A DNA stretch of 64,000 bases from Roseicella aerolata (GTDB lineage Bacteria; Pseudomonadota; Alphaproteobacteria; Acetobacterales; Acetobacteraceae): the NCBI RefSeq assembly GCF_020523605.1, contig NZ_JAJAQI010000001.1, positions 243,670 to 307,669 of the forward strand. Direction: 5' to 3'. This document shows, piece after piece, positions 1 through 7,535 of this stretch. A program made the translations under genes and the position numbers. The notes under the pieces are model-generated. The model saw only the letters and a list, made by a program, of their open reading frames with translations, was not told the origin of the DNA and made no database searches. How positions within the stretch are numbered: the first letter of the stretch is position 1; every line of letters starts with the position of its first letter.

Positions 1-276
1 AAGTCTGTGCTGGCTTGAATCTGTGCTCCGGCGCACCACGGCGATACAGCGCCTCTTTTCCGGAAGAGCCGCCGGACGCCGGAGCAGGTCGTGTCGGCCG
101 GCGGCGCGTGCGCCTCGCGGCCAGCGCCGGTGCGGGCGGGTTTCCCCCGTCCGGCCTTGACCCGAGGTCACTGGGCATTGGACGTCCCAGGTCGGATCCT
201 TTCAAACTCCCTCGGCGGCAGGGGGCAGGCGACCCCCGGACCCCGCCTGAGTCGGCCAAGCCTGGGGAGGAATCCT
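1..276. other. Gene-free left edge upstream of the RidA-like gene
   Basis: I see no convincing coding frame here; open frames crossing it have no ribosome binding site and no recognisable protein. The last bases carry the GGGGAGG ribosome binding site of the following gene (about 264-270). The promoter of that gene probably lies in this stretch, but no clear -35/-10 pair stands out. Confidence 0.4.
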
Positions 277-660
277 ATGCCCATCGAACTGTCCAACCCG
301 CCCACCGTGCACAAGCCGGGGGCTTATTCGCATGCCGTGCTGGTTACCAACCCGGGGCGCCGCCTCGTCATCTCCGGCCAGGTCGGCACCGCGCCGGACG
401 GCACCATCGCCGAGGGCGGCGCGGCGCAGATCGACCAGGCGCTGGCCAATCTCGGTGCCATCCTGGCGGCACATGGGATGAGCCCGGCCAATCTGGTGAA
501 GGTCACCGTCTTCCTGACCGACCCGGCGCTGATCCCCGCCTGGCGGGAGAAGCGCGGCGCCTGGCAGGGGGAGCATCGCCCGGCCAGCACCCTGCTGATC
601 GTCGCCGGCCTCGCCGACCCGCGCTTCGTCGTGGAGGTGGAGGCGGAAGCGGCGGCGTGA
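277..660 (+). CDS. RidA/YjgF/UK114-family protein lacking the RidA arginine
   Basis: A 127-aa protein of the Rid family, small trimeric enzymes that hydrolyse reactive 2-aminoacrylate-type imines in the cytoplasm. The start at 277 follows a strong GGGGAGG at the right distance; the frame is open further upstream, but that extension is not family-like. Seen in sequence: the N-terminal SGQVGTAPDG-like core and the C-terminal VEVEAEA strand. The segment that in RidA reads PARS reads PAST here, so the arginine that binds the substrate carboxylate in true RidA is replaced by serine. By family knowledge this places it in a Rid subgroup whose imine deaminase activity is doubtful. It appears to be a single-gene unit followed by a repeat-bearing spacer. 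Confidence 0.85.
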   Translation: MPIELSNPPTVHKPGAYSHAVLVTNPGRRLVISGQVGTAPDGTIAEGGAAQIDQALANLGAILAAHGMSPANLVKVTVFLTDPALIPAWREKRGAWQGEHRPASTLLIVAGLADPRFVVEVEAEAAA

Positions 661-721
661 CCCGTTGGGGCGGAGGATGCGTCCCGCCCGCAGGAGAACG
701 GAAGGGGGTGGGCCCGGCGCG

Positions 722-816
722 GATCGCGGGAGGCCGCGAACGCCCGGAGGCGTGAATCGGCCCGAAGAACAGAAAGCCGCGGCGGATGGAGGTTCAGTCC
801 TGAACGCGATCCGCGG
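722..816 (+). repeat. Family 1 two-palindrome intergenic repeat, copy 1
   Basis: This spacer aligns without a single gap to the reverse complement of 5431-5525: by eye 69 of 95 positions match. The left half centres on CGCGAACGC with flanks GATCGCGG and GTGAATC. The right half is an inverted repeat with arms GCGGAT/ATCCGC and GGTTCA/TGAAC. The element sits between two genes read in the same direction, so it is not simply a terminator between convergent genes. Confidence 0.7.
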
Positions 817-830
817 TGGCTCCGCCCCCC

Positions 831-844
831 TTGCACCAGATCAA
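831..844. promoter_or_regulatory. Candidate FNR/FixK-type box upstream of the DUF6455 gene
   Basis: TTGCACCAGATCAA resembles the FNR/FixK consensus TTGAT-N4-ATCAA: the right half matches fully and the left half in the first three bases. It lies 52 nt before the start codon at 897, a plausible place for an activator. Assignment to any CRP/FNR regulator is inference; no regulator gene is in this window. Confidence 0.3.
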
Positions 845-896
845 GGCGGTCGCCCGATAACTCCCGCATGCTGGGGCATGGGTCGGGGAGGCGTCC

Positions 897-1490
897 ATGC
901 TGACCTACAATGACTGCCTGGGACTGAGCGGGCTCACGCCGGAGCAGGTCGCGGCCCTCGCCCGGCATGAGCACCTGCCCGAGATCGTCGCGCTGGAGAT
1001 GGGGTGGTCCCTGTGCGGGACGCCGGAGGGCAGGCGGCGGATCCGGCAGATGATCCTCGATGAGGTCGCGGCGGCCTGCCGGCATGGCGACCCGCAGGGC
1101 GCCGCCCGGCTGGGCCTTGCGCTGCACCACTTCCTCGATGCCTATCCGGGCAGCCCGGCAGGGACCGCGGCGCAGGATGCCGTTCCGCCGCGGGATGCGG
1201 TGCCGCAGGCTCTCGGCCTCGATCCGGGGGCCGCATCCCGGGTGCGGGAACGCCTGGACACCTATCTGGCGGCGATGCTGCAGCGCTTCGGTCTGGACCA
1301 GGCGGAGGCCGAGGCGCGCTTCCCGGCCGAGATGCTGGCGGCGGCGATGTGCTGCGCCAGCTGCACCGGGACGGGGCGGTGCAGACGCTTCCTCTCCGAC
1401 ATGGCGGGCGCCGAGGCGCCGCCGGCCTTCTGTCCGAATGCGCGGCTTCTCGCGGCGCTGGGGCCACGGGCGGAGCGGCCGGGCGCGTGA
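897..1490 (+). CDS. DUF6455-family cysteine-rich protein
   Basis: A 197-aa protein of unknown function. The C-terminal about 45 residues carry the DUF6455 pattern: CCASC, a cysteine six residues on in GRCRRFL, then APPAFCPNARLL. Four or five cysteines in this spacing suggest metal or Fe-S binding, but that is inference. The N-terminal part (1-140) is helical with repeated charged helices and has no signal peptide or membrane segment. GGGGAG lies seven bases before the ATG. A candidate FNR-type site sits upstream, which would fit an oxygen- or NO-responsive role. No neighbour supports a pathway assignment. Confidence 0.7.
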   Translation: MLTYNDCLGLSGLTPEQVAALARHEHLPEIVALEMGWSLCGTPEGRRRIRQMILDEVAAACRHGDPQGAARLGLALHHFLDAYPGSPAGTAAQDAVPPRDAVPQALGLDPGAASRVRERLDTYLAAMLQRFGLDQAEAEARFPAEMLAAAMCCASCTGTGRCRRFLSDMAGAEAPPAFCPNARLLAALGPRAERPGA

Positions 1491-1612
1491 GGCGCCCATC
1501 GGGCCGGCACGGGCCTTCCGGTCCTGCCGCGGGGCGGCGTGACGGCCCGGCAGGGAACCGCGGGGGATGCCGCGCGCTGAGGCACGCTGCACACCCGGAA
1601 GGATCCCGAGAG

Positions 1613-1873
1613 ATGCGCCAACCCGTCCTGCCCCTCCTGCTGCTGGCGGTGCTGCTGTCCGCCTGCACGGTGCGCCGCGAGGTCAGCGCCCCGCCCGTCT
1701 ATTCCCAGGCCTCGCCCTACGCCACCCAGGCGACGCCGGTGGTGCGGGACAGCTACTGCGCCGAGGCGGTGAGCGAGGCGCAGGCAGCCGCCGGCCGCGC
1801 CGCGGTCAGCGGCACCGGCCGGGACGCCAACCGTGCGGAGCGCGCCGCCGCCTATGCCCGGCGCGACTGCTGA
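1613..1873 (+). CDS. Small putative lipoprotein
   Basis: An 86-aa protein starting with a short positively charged end, a leucine/valine-rich core and the lipobox LSAC (cysteine 18), so it is probably lipidated and anchored in the envelope. The mature part is Ala/Arg-rich with one internal SYC and a terminal DC that could form a disulfide. The start has a weak GGAAGG upstream; an in-frame extension to 1349 would destroy the signal peptide. It does not match a family I can name. It follows the DUF6455 gene by 122 nt and may share its transcript. Confidence 0.65.
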   Translation: MRQPVLPLLLLAVLLSACTVRREVSAPPVYSQASPYATQATPVVRDSYCAEAVSEAQAAAGRAAVSGTGRDANRAERAAAYARRDC

Positions 1874-2098
1874 CGCGGGTCGTCGGCGGATGGAACCGGC
1901 CGTGAACGGACACGGATGCCGGCCGCGCCGGATCGCCGGTCCGGCCGGGATGCGACGCGGCGCCGAGGGCGGCGAGGCAGGCCTGCCGCCGCCCGCCTGA
2001 CCGTGGCACCCGGCTCGGCGCCGAAGCGCAGGCGCGATGGGGCGGGCCCGATGCCCGGCACCGCTGCAGGCCATCATCCGCAGGGCAGATCGATGCGC

Positions 2099-2116
2099 CG
2101 GGGCGGCCTCGCCCCG
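2099..2116 (-). terminator. GC hairpin downstream of folE
   Basis: Perfect 7-bp stem CGGGGCG/CGCCCCG with loop GCCT, 13 nt beyond the folE stop codon. It lacks a T-run, so it may act with Rho or only protect the 3' end. Confidence 0.4.
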
Positions 2117-2128
2117 CCGTGATCCGCC

Positions 2129-2770
2129 CTATCCCTCGAGCCCGCCGCGCTGGCCGCTGATCATCGCCAGGAATTCCCGGCGGGTGGAGGCATCGTCGCG
2201 GAAGGCGCCGAGCATGCGGCTGGTCACCATGGAGACGCCCGGCTTGTGGATGCCGCGCGTGGTCATGCACTGGTGCGCCGCCTCGATCACCACGGCGACG
2301 CCCTTCGGCTTCAGCACGTCGTTGATGCAGTTGGCCACCTGCGCGGTGAGCTTTTCCTGGATCTGCAGGCGCTTGGCATAGACCTCCAGCACCCGGGCAA
2401 GCTTGCTGATGCCGACGACACGGCCGGCCGGCAAATAGGCGATATGCGCGCGGCCGATGATCGGCACCATGTGGTGCTCGCAGTGGCTCTCCAGCCGGAT
2501 GTCGCGCAGCACGACCATCTCGTCATAGCCGTCCGTCTCCTCGAAGGAGCGGGCGAGGAGTTCCACCGGGTCGGTCTCGTAGCCCGCAAAGAATTCCTCA
2601 TAGGCGCGCACCACGCGCGCCGGGGTGTCGATCAGCCCCTCCCGGTCCGGGTCGTCGCCGGTCCAGCGCAGCAGGGTGCGCACCGCCGCCTCGGCTTCCT
2701 CCCGCGTCGGGCGCCCTGTGAGCGAGGCATTGGTCGGGACGATCTCGGCGGGCGGGGTCTGGATGTTCAC
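2129..2770 (-). CDS. folE: GTP cyclohydrolase I (type IA)
   Basis: A 213-aa cytoplasmic enzyme that converts GTP to 7,8-dihydroneopterin triphosphate, the first step of tetrahydrofolate synthesis. The zinc site is visible: Cys97 in SHCEHHMVP, with His99/His100, and Cys168 in HQCMTTRG. The signatures [13 protein letters not shown] and ARRLQIQE-like QIQEKLTAQ also match. Length is normal for the bacterial enzyme with a short N-terminal extension. It stands alone on the minus strand, with no other folate genes nearby. The start at 2770 gives a protein beginning MNIQTPPAE, and the variable N-terminus makes this start only probable. Confidence 0.95.
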   Translation of the reverse strand: MNIQTPPAEIVPTNASLTGRPTREEAEAAVRTLLRWTGDDPDREGLIDTPARVVRAYEEFFAGYETDPVELLARSFEETDGYDEMVVLRDIRLESHCEHHMVPIIGRAHIAYLPAGRVVGISKLARVLEVYAKRLQIQEKLTAQVANCINDVLKPKGVAVVIEAAHQCMTTRGIHKPGVSMVTSRMLGAFRDDASTRREFLAMISGQRGGLEG

Positions 2771-2931
2771 GATGCGGGATCCTCGGGCCTGGGGCGTCCG
2801 GTGGTCGGTCGCTTGACCGTCCGGCGCCCTCTTCGTCCCGCAGATGGGTCGATTCGGCGGGCGCGCAATACTGGCCCGGCAAGCCTAGCCGCAGCCCTGC
2901 CCCCCGCCCAGGGCCGCCCTGCCGCACCGGT

Positions 2932-4149
2932 TCAGCCGCTCGCCTCGATGACCTCCCGCACCAGCGGGCAGATCTCCCGCGCCCAGGCCGGCCCCTCGAA
3001 CAGCGCGTCATGCCCCGCGCCGGGCTGGACATGGTGCCGGCGCAGACCGGCCGGCAGGCCGCGGCAGAGATCGAAGGCGGCGCGGGCCTGGCCGGGCGGG
3101 CAGGCGCCATCCCCGTCCCCCTCCACCACCAGCGGGGCGGTGTCGCGGATCGCCTCCGGCCGGACCCGGCGGCCGCGCCATTCCATCCGTCCCCGCGCCA
3201 ACTCCGCCCCGCGGAACACCCGGTGGATGGTGTCGAGATAGAGCTCCGCCGGCACGTCCATCACCGACCGCAACTCGTCATAGCGCCGGCGATGCGCCGC
3301 CGCCGCCGCCGCATCGCCCTGCGTCAGGTTGCGGAGCTGGGCGAGCTGCGCCGCCAGATGGGTATGGAGGTCGGCGAGCACCGAGCCCGCCATCTGCTGC
3401 GCCCCCGGCCGCACCCGCCGCCCCGCGCCGGGGAAGCCGGGTGGCACGGTTGCCACCTCCATCGTCTCGAACCAGGCGGGCGGCAGGGCGCTGGCCAGCG
3501 CCCCCTCCCGCGTCGGCGCGATGCGGGGATCCACCGGCCCGGCGATCAGGGTCAGGCTGCGCGGCCGGGCGGGGTTCCCGTCCTCGGCCATCAGCGCGGC
3601 GGCCGACAGCGCCGCCACCGCGGGCTGTGACACGGCGAGCAGATGCGCGCCCGGCCCCATCGCCTCCAGCCAGGCGATGATCTGCGCCACCTGCTCGTCC
3701 AGGCCGAAGCGGCCGAGCGGGAGCGGCACGGTCCGCGCATCCGTCCAGTCCGTCACATGCACCTCGTGGTCGGGCAGCAGCGCCGCGACCGTCCCGCGCA
3801 GGCGGGTGGCGAAATGGCCGGAGAGCGGCGCCACCACCAGCACGGGCGGGCCGGGGCGGGGCGTGTCCTTCACGAAGCGGAGTAGCCGGCCGAAGGGGGC
3901 GGCCTGCACCACCTCCTCCCGCACCGCCACCACGCCCTGGCGGGTGCGGGCGCGGGTCAGGCCGAAGGGCGGCTTGCGATGGGTGGTGCCGACATCCTCC
4001 AGCAATTGCAGCGCGGCCGCCGCCTGGGCCAGGGGCAGGGGCCCCGGCCCGTTCGCCTCGACGGCGCGCAGCAGCCCGGCGGCCTGCCGGGCAAGCGGCC
4101 GCAGGCGGGCAAGCCATTCCTCCTGGGCGTGATGCAGCGGATAGAGCAC
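2932..4149 (-). CDS. phaZ: Intracellular polyhydroxyalkanoate depolymerase (PhaZ-type)
   Basis: A 405-aa alpha/beta-hydrolase of the intracellular PHB depolymerase family, which mobilises stored polyhydroxyalkanoate granules. I chose the GTG at 4149 because the protein then begins VLYPLHHAQ, as in the family, and has GAGG upstream; a longer open frame would run into the neighbouring gene. Landmarks: RPPFG-like KPPFG (60-64), VAPLSGHFATLLR-like segment (107-118), nucleophile region LLAVSQPAV (Ser174), acid region VEGDGDGAC (343-350) and GAGHDALFEG (His380). Family members usually have Cys where Ser174 stands, so the nucleophile seems swapped. It lies 89 nt behind a TRAP binding-protein gene on the same strand. 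Confidence 0.85.
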   Translation of the reverse strand: MLYPLHHAQEEWLARLRPLARQAAGLLRAVEANGPGPLPLAQAAAALQLLEDVGTTHRKPPFGLTRARTRQGVVAVREEVVQAAPFGRLLRFVKDTPRPGPPVLVVAPLSGHFATRLRGTVAALLPDHEVHVTDWTDARTVPLPLGRFGLDEQVAQIIAWLEAMGPGAHLLAVSQPAVAALSAAALMAEDGNPARPRSLTLIAGPVDPRIAPTREGALASALPPAWFETMEVATVPPGFPGAGRRVRPGAQQMAGSVLADLHTHLAAQLAQLRNLTQGDAAAAAAHRRRYDELRSVMDVPAELYLDTIHRVFRGAELARGRMEWRGRRVRPEAIRDTAPLVVEGDGDGACPPGQARAAFDLCRGLPAGLRRHHVQPGAGHDALFEGPAWAREICPLVREVIEASG

Positions 4150-4238
4150 GGGCGAGGGGTCCTCGAATGCCTGGGCCTGGGCGGTTGCAACGCCCGAGGC
4201 CCCGGGAGGTCCCGCAGGACCGCCTGGCCCCCGGTGCG

Positions 4239-5318
4239 TCAGCGCGGCGCCGTCGCCACCGCCTGGAAATTCGCCAGGCTGTCCTCCGCCACCCGGAACC
4301 ACTGCACCTGTTCCACCCGGAAGCGGTCCCAGTGCTCATGGATCTGCCGGAAGCGGGCATTCTGCGCGCCGATCTCGGCATAGAGCTCCTGCGCCGCCTT
4401 GTAGAGACCCTGCATCACCTCCCGCGGATAGGGGCGGAGCTGCGTGCCCTGCGCCACCAGCCGGCGCAGCGCCGACGGGTTCAGCACGTCGTATTTGGCG
4501 GCCGTCGCGTGATAGGCCTCGGCGCAGGCGGTCTCCAGCATGCCCTTGTAGGCCGCGGGCAGCGCCTCCCAGGCGCGCAGGTTGACCATGAAGTCGGTGT
4601 TCGGCCCGGCTTCCTGGAAGCCCGGATAGTAGTAGTAGCGGGCGACCCGGGCGAAGCCGAGCTTCTCGTCGTCATAGGGGCCGATATATTCGGCGCCGTC
4701 GATCACGCCGCGCTCCAGCGCCGGGTAGATGTCGGTCGGCGCGATCTGCTGCGGCACCACGCCGAGCTTCTGCATGACGCTGCCGCCCATGCCGGCGATG
4801 CGGAATTTGAGGCCCTTCATGTCCTCGATCCCCTTCAGCTCCCGCTTCGACCAGCCGCCCATCTGGGCGCCGGTGCAGCCGGCGGGGATCTGCCAGATAT
4901 TCGCCTCGGCGAAGACCGGCTTCAGCTGGTCCCGCCCGCCGGCATAGTTCAGCCAGGCGAAATTCTGGCGGCTGTTGAGGCCGAAGGGCAGGGCGGAGCC
5001 GAAGGCGAAGCTCGGGTCCTTGCCGAAATAGAACAGCGCGGAGGTGAAGCCGCATTCGACCGAGCCCTGCCCGACCGCATCCAGGATCTGCAGCGCCGGC
5101 ACCACCTCCCCGGGGGCGGAGACGGTGATCTCGAAGGCGCCGTCCGACATCTCCCGCACCCGCCGCGCCACGATCTCGGCCGCGCCGTAGAGCGTGTCGA
5201 GCGTGCGCGGGAAGCTGTTCGGGCAGCGCCAGCGCAGCCGCGGCTGGGCATGGGCGAGCATGGGCGCGGCAAGCGCAGCGGCGCCGGCCGTGCCGGCGAC
5301 GAGGTGGCGGCGGTTCAT
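4239..5318 (-). CDS. TRAP transporter solute-binding protein (DctP/TakP-like)
   Basis: A 359-aa periplasmic binding protein of the DctP family. Residues 1-25 form a signal peptide with RR near the start and cleavage after AHA, possibly Tat-type. The body carries family features such as FGKDPSFAFGSALPFGLNSRQ, GAQMGGW, GLKFRIAGMGG and PTDIYPALERG; these resemble TakP-like proteins that bind 2-oxo acids or related carboxylates. GAAGGGA precedes the ATG at 5318. No DctQ or DctM membrane subunits occur in the window, so it must use a permease encoded elsewhere. A second, clearly related binding protein lies at 6218-7309. Confidence 0.85.
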   Translation of the reverse strand: MNRRHLVAGTAGAAALAAPMLAHAQPRLRWRCPNSFPRTLDTLYGAAEIVARRVREMSDGAFEITVSAPGEVVPALQILDAVGQGSVECGFTSALFYFGKDPSFAFGSALPFGLNSRQNFAWLNYAGGRDQLKPVFAEANIWQIPAGCTGAQMGGWSKRELKGIEDMKGLKFRIAGMGGSVMQKLGVVPQQIAPTDIYPALERGVIDGAEYIGPYDDEKLGFARVARYYYYPGFQEAGPNTDFMVNLRAWEALPAAYKGMLETACAEAYHATAAKYDVLNPSALRRLVAQGTQLRPYPREVMQGLYKAAQELYAEIGAQNARFRQIHEHWDRFRVEQVQWFRVAEDSLANFQAVATAPR

Positions 5319-5430
5319 GCGGACGTTCCCTTCGGTCGCGCCCTGCGGGCGCTTGCCGGCCAGCCTGCCGGTGCCCTGCCTGCCCCGCAACAGAATGTTG
5401 GCGGACCCCCTCAGCGCCGCAGGGCGGCTA

Positions 5431-5525
5431 CAGCGGATTGCGTTCAAAACTGAACGCCAATCCGCTGCAGGTCATTGTCGGTAGAGCAGATTCACGCTGC
5501 GGGGCGTTCACGCCCCTCCGCGATC
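5431..5525 (-). repeat. Family 1 two-palindrome intergenic repeat, copy 2
   Basis: Two palindromes side by side. The first (5431-5467) has arms CAGCGGATTG...CAATCCGCTG plus CGTTCA/TGAACG with one bulged base and loop AAAC. The second has outer arms TAGAGCAGAT (5482-5491) and ATCTGCTCTA (5523-5532) and an inner GGGGCGT/ACGCCCC. The second palindrome contains the stop codon of the DUF1275 gene, so its last codons are part of the repeat. Read on the minus strand, the order and spacing equal those of the copy at 722-816. Confidence 0.75.
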
Positions 5526-6187
5526 TGCTCTAGCGCCGCGAGCAGGGTGGCGAGCATCGCCGCGGTCGCCGGCACCGCCAGCGCCGCATCGCCCCAGGCC
5601 GCCTGCAGGCGGGCGCCTAGCAGGGCGCCCGCCACCATCGCCGCCCAGCAGGTGGCCTGCTGCGCCCAGGCGGCATGCGGCGCCCGGCCGCGCAGCGCCT
5701 GCACCAGCCCCTCCATGCTGCGGGCGAGCGCGCCGGTGACGAAGGTGACGCCGCCGATGCCCGGAAGGGCGGTGTTCAGCATGCCCATGGCCGGCACCAT
5801 GGCCCAGGCGGCGGGCGGCAGCGCCCCGGCCCCGGTGGGGGTGAGCAGCGCGGTGGTCAGCAGCGCCGCGACCAGGGCGAGCACCGCCGGGCTGCGCCAG
5901 CGCCCGGCCAGGGCGCCGAGCACGGCTCCGGCCAGCGCGCCTGCCGCGAAGAGCGCCAGCACCACGCCGAGGGCCCTGGCCCGGCCGGCCTGCGCCTCGG
6001 CCGCCGCGATGCCGAGCATGGTGCTGGTGCCGCTGATGAAGCTGACGAAAAGCTGGTCGAAGCGCAGCCAGCCGATGGCGTCCACGCAGCCGGCCAGCGC
6101 GACCAGCGGCACCGCCGCCCAGGGGCTGGCCGGGGGCGGGCCGGAAACCCTGGGAAGGACGGGCTTTTCCGCCGGGATCAATCGCAT
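5492..6187 (-). CDS. DUF1275 (YoaK-type) inner membrane protein
   Basis: A 231-aa protein with about six hydrophobic segments and the DUF1275 hallmarks: GCVDAIGWLRFDQLFVSFISGTSTMLG near the N-terminus and GGVTFVTGALARSMEGL in the middle. The family is a set of small inner membrane proteins, probably transporters, of unknown substrate. The start at 6187 has AAGGA about 12 nt upstream. The start codon lies only 30 nt from that of the divergent TRAP binding protein, so the two promoters must overlap the opposite coding starts. Its 3' end overlaps an intergenic palindromic repeat. Confidence 0.8.
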   Translation of the reverse strand: MRLIPAEKPVLPRVSGPPPASPWAAVPLVALAGCVDAIGWLRFDQLFVSFISGTSTMLGIAAAEAQAGRARALGVVLALFAAGALAGAVLGALAGRWRSPAVLALVAALLTTALLTPTGAGALPPAAWAMVPAMGMLNTALPGIGGVTFVTGALARSMEGLVQALRGRAPHAAWAQQATCWAAMVAGALLGARLQAAWGDAALAVPATAAMLATLLAALEQIAEGRERPAA

Positions 6188-6217
6188 TACACCGCCGTTC
6201 CTTCCGGGAGATCCGCC

Positions 6218-7309
6218 ATGCACCGCCGTCCCCTTGGGCGCCTTGTCCTCGGCGCCGCCGCCGCGCCGGCCCTGCTCGCCACGCCGGCCATCGCCCAGGC
6301 CAATCCGGAGGTGCGCTGGCGCATCTCCTCCGCCTTCCCACGCAATCTGGATGTCCTGTTCGGCACCGGCGACCGCATCGCCCAGCGCGTCGCGGCGCTG
6401 ACCGACAACCGCTTCCAGATCCGCTTCTTCCCGGCGGGCGAGATCGTCCCCGGCCTGCAGGTGCTGGACGCGGTCCAGGCCGGCACGATCGAGGGCGGGC
6501 ACACGCCGGTCTACTACTACACCGGCAAGGACCCCTCCTTCGCCTTCTTCACCGCGCTCCCCTTCGGGCTGAATGCCCGGCAGAACATGGCCTGGCTGAC
6601 CCATGGCGGCGGCGCCGAGCTGGCGAACGAGCTGTTCCGGGACTACAACATCGTCGGCTTCCCGGCCGGCGATACCGGCGCCCAGATGGGCGGCTGGTTC
6701 CGCAACGAGATCCGCTCGCTCCAGGACCTGAACGGCCTGAAATTCCGCGTCGCGGGCCTGGCCGGCGAGATCTTCCGCAAGCTCGGCGCCGTGCCGACGC
6801 AGATCGCCGCCTCCGACATCTATCCGGCGCTCGAGCGCGGGACGCTCGATGCCGTCGAGTTCGTCGGGCCGCATGACGACGAGAAGCTGGGCTTCGTCCG
6901 GGTCGCCAAGAACTACTACGCGCCGGGCTTCTGGGAGGCGGGCGCGCATCTGCATGTCATCATCAACCAGCGCGCCTGGGACGCGCTGCCGGCCGCCTAC
7001 AAGGCGGCGATCGAGGTCGCCGCGCAGGAGGCCAATGCCGACATGCTGGCGCGCTACGACCACCTGAACCCGCAGGCGCTGCGCCGGCTGATCGCGGCCG
7101 GCGCGCAGCTCCGCTTCTGGCCGCGCGACATCCTCCAGGCCTCCTGGCGGGAGGCGCACGGGCTGTACGAGGAGATGTCCGGCCGCAACGAGCGCTTCAA
7201 GCGCATCTGGACCGCCTATCGCGCCTATCGCGACGAGCAGTACCAGTGGTTCCGGGTGGCCGAGAACAGCTTCGACAATTTCGCCTTCCCGGCGGCGGCG
7301 CAGCGCTGA
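6218..7309 (+). CDS. TRAP transporter solute-binding protein (DctP/TakP-like), second copy
   Basis: A 363-aa exported binding protein with signal peptide (1-27, cleavage after AIA). The same landmarks as in the protein encoded at 4239-5318 recur: TGKDPSFAFFTALPFGLNARQ, GAQMGGW, GLKFRVAGLAG, ASDIYPALERG and ALPAAYKAAIE. By eye about half of all residues are identical, so the pair arose by duplication and diverged, probably in substrate preference. GGGAG stands upstream of the ATG. There is no DctQM pair nearby. A long perfect hairpin follows the stop codon. Confidence 0.85.
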   Translation: MHRRPLGRLVLGAAAAPALLATPAIAQANPEVRWRISSAFPRNLDVLFGTGDRIAQRVAALTDNRFQIRFFPAGEIVPGLQVLDAVQAGTIEGGHTPVYYYTGKDPSFAFFTALPFGLNARQNMAWLTHGGGAELANELFRDYNIVGFPAGDTGAQMGGWFRNEIRSLQDLNGLKFRVAGLAGEIFRKLGAVPTQIAASDIYPALERGTLDAVEFVGPHDDEKLGFVRVAKNYYAPGFWEAGAHLHVIINQRAWDALPAAYKAAIEVAAQEANADMLARYDHLNPQALRRLIAAGAQLRFWPRDILQASWREAHGLYEEMSGRNERFKRIWTAYRAYRDEQYQWFRVAENSFDNFAFPAAAQR

Positions 7310-7328
7310 GGGCACTGCGATAGGGCGG

Positions 7329-7360
7329 GCGCCGCCCGGGTGGGTCCACCCGGGCGGCGC
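7329..7360. terminator. Perfect 15-bp GC palindrome after the second TRAP binding protein
   Basis: Arms 7329-7343 and 7346-7360 are exactly complementary (GCGCCGCCCGGGTGG and its complement), 20 nt beyond the stop codon. There is no T-run. It probably ends or protects the transcript of the binding protein. Confidence 0.5.
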
Positions 7361-7535
7361 GGGCCGCCCGCCCGCTGGCAGGCGCCCGGCCGGGGGCGTC
7401 GATCAACACCGACAAGCTTGCCGGCTTCCTGCCGGATGCAAGGCTTGCGCGCATGGCGGCCCGCCATCCCCGCATTGGACGGCGCCGGCCCGCCGACGGT
7501 ATCTCCGCCTTTCCTTTCCCGGGACCGCCCCCTGC

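Noticed and set aside
4167..5453. Long plus-strand frame opposite the TRAP binding protein
   Set aside because: It lacks any recognisable motif and is rich in Arg/Ala/Gly as antisense frames are; the minus-strand gene has signal peptide, family motifs and ribosome binding site.
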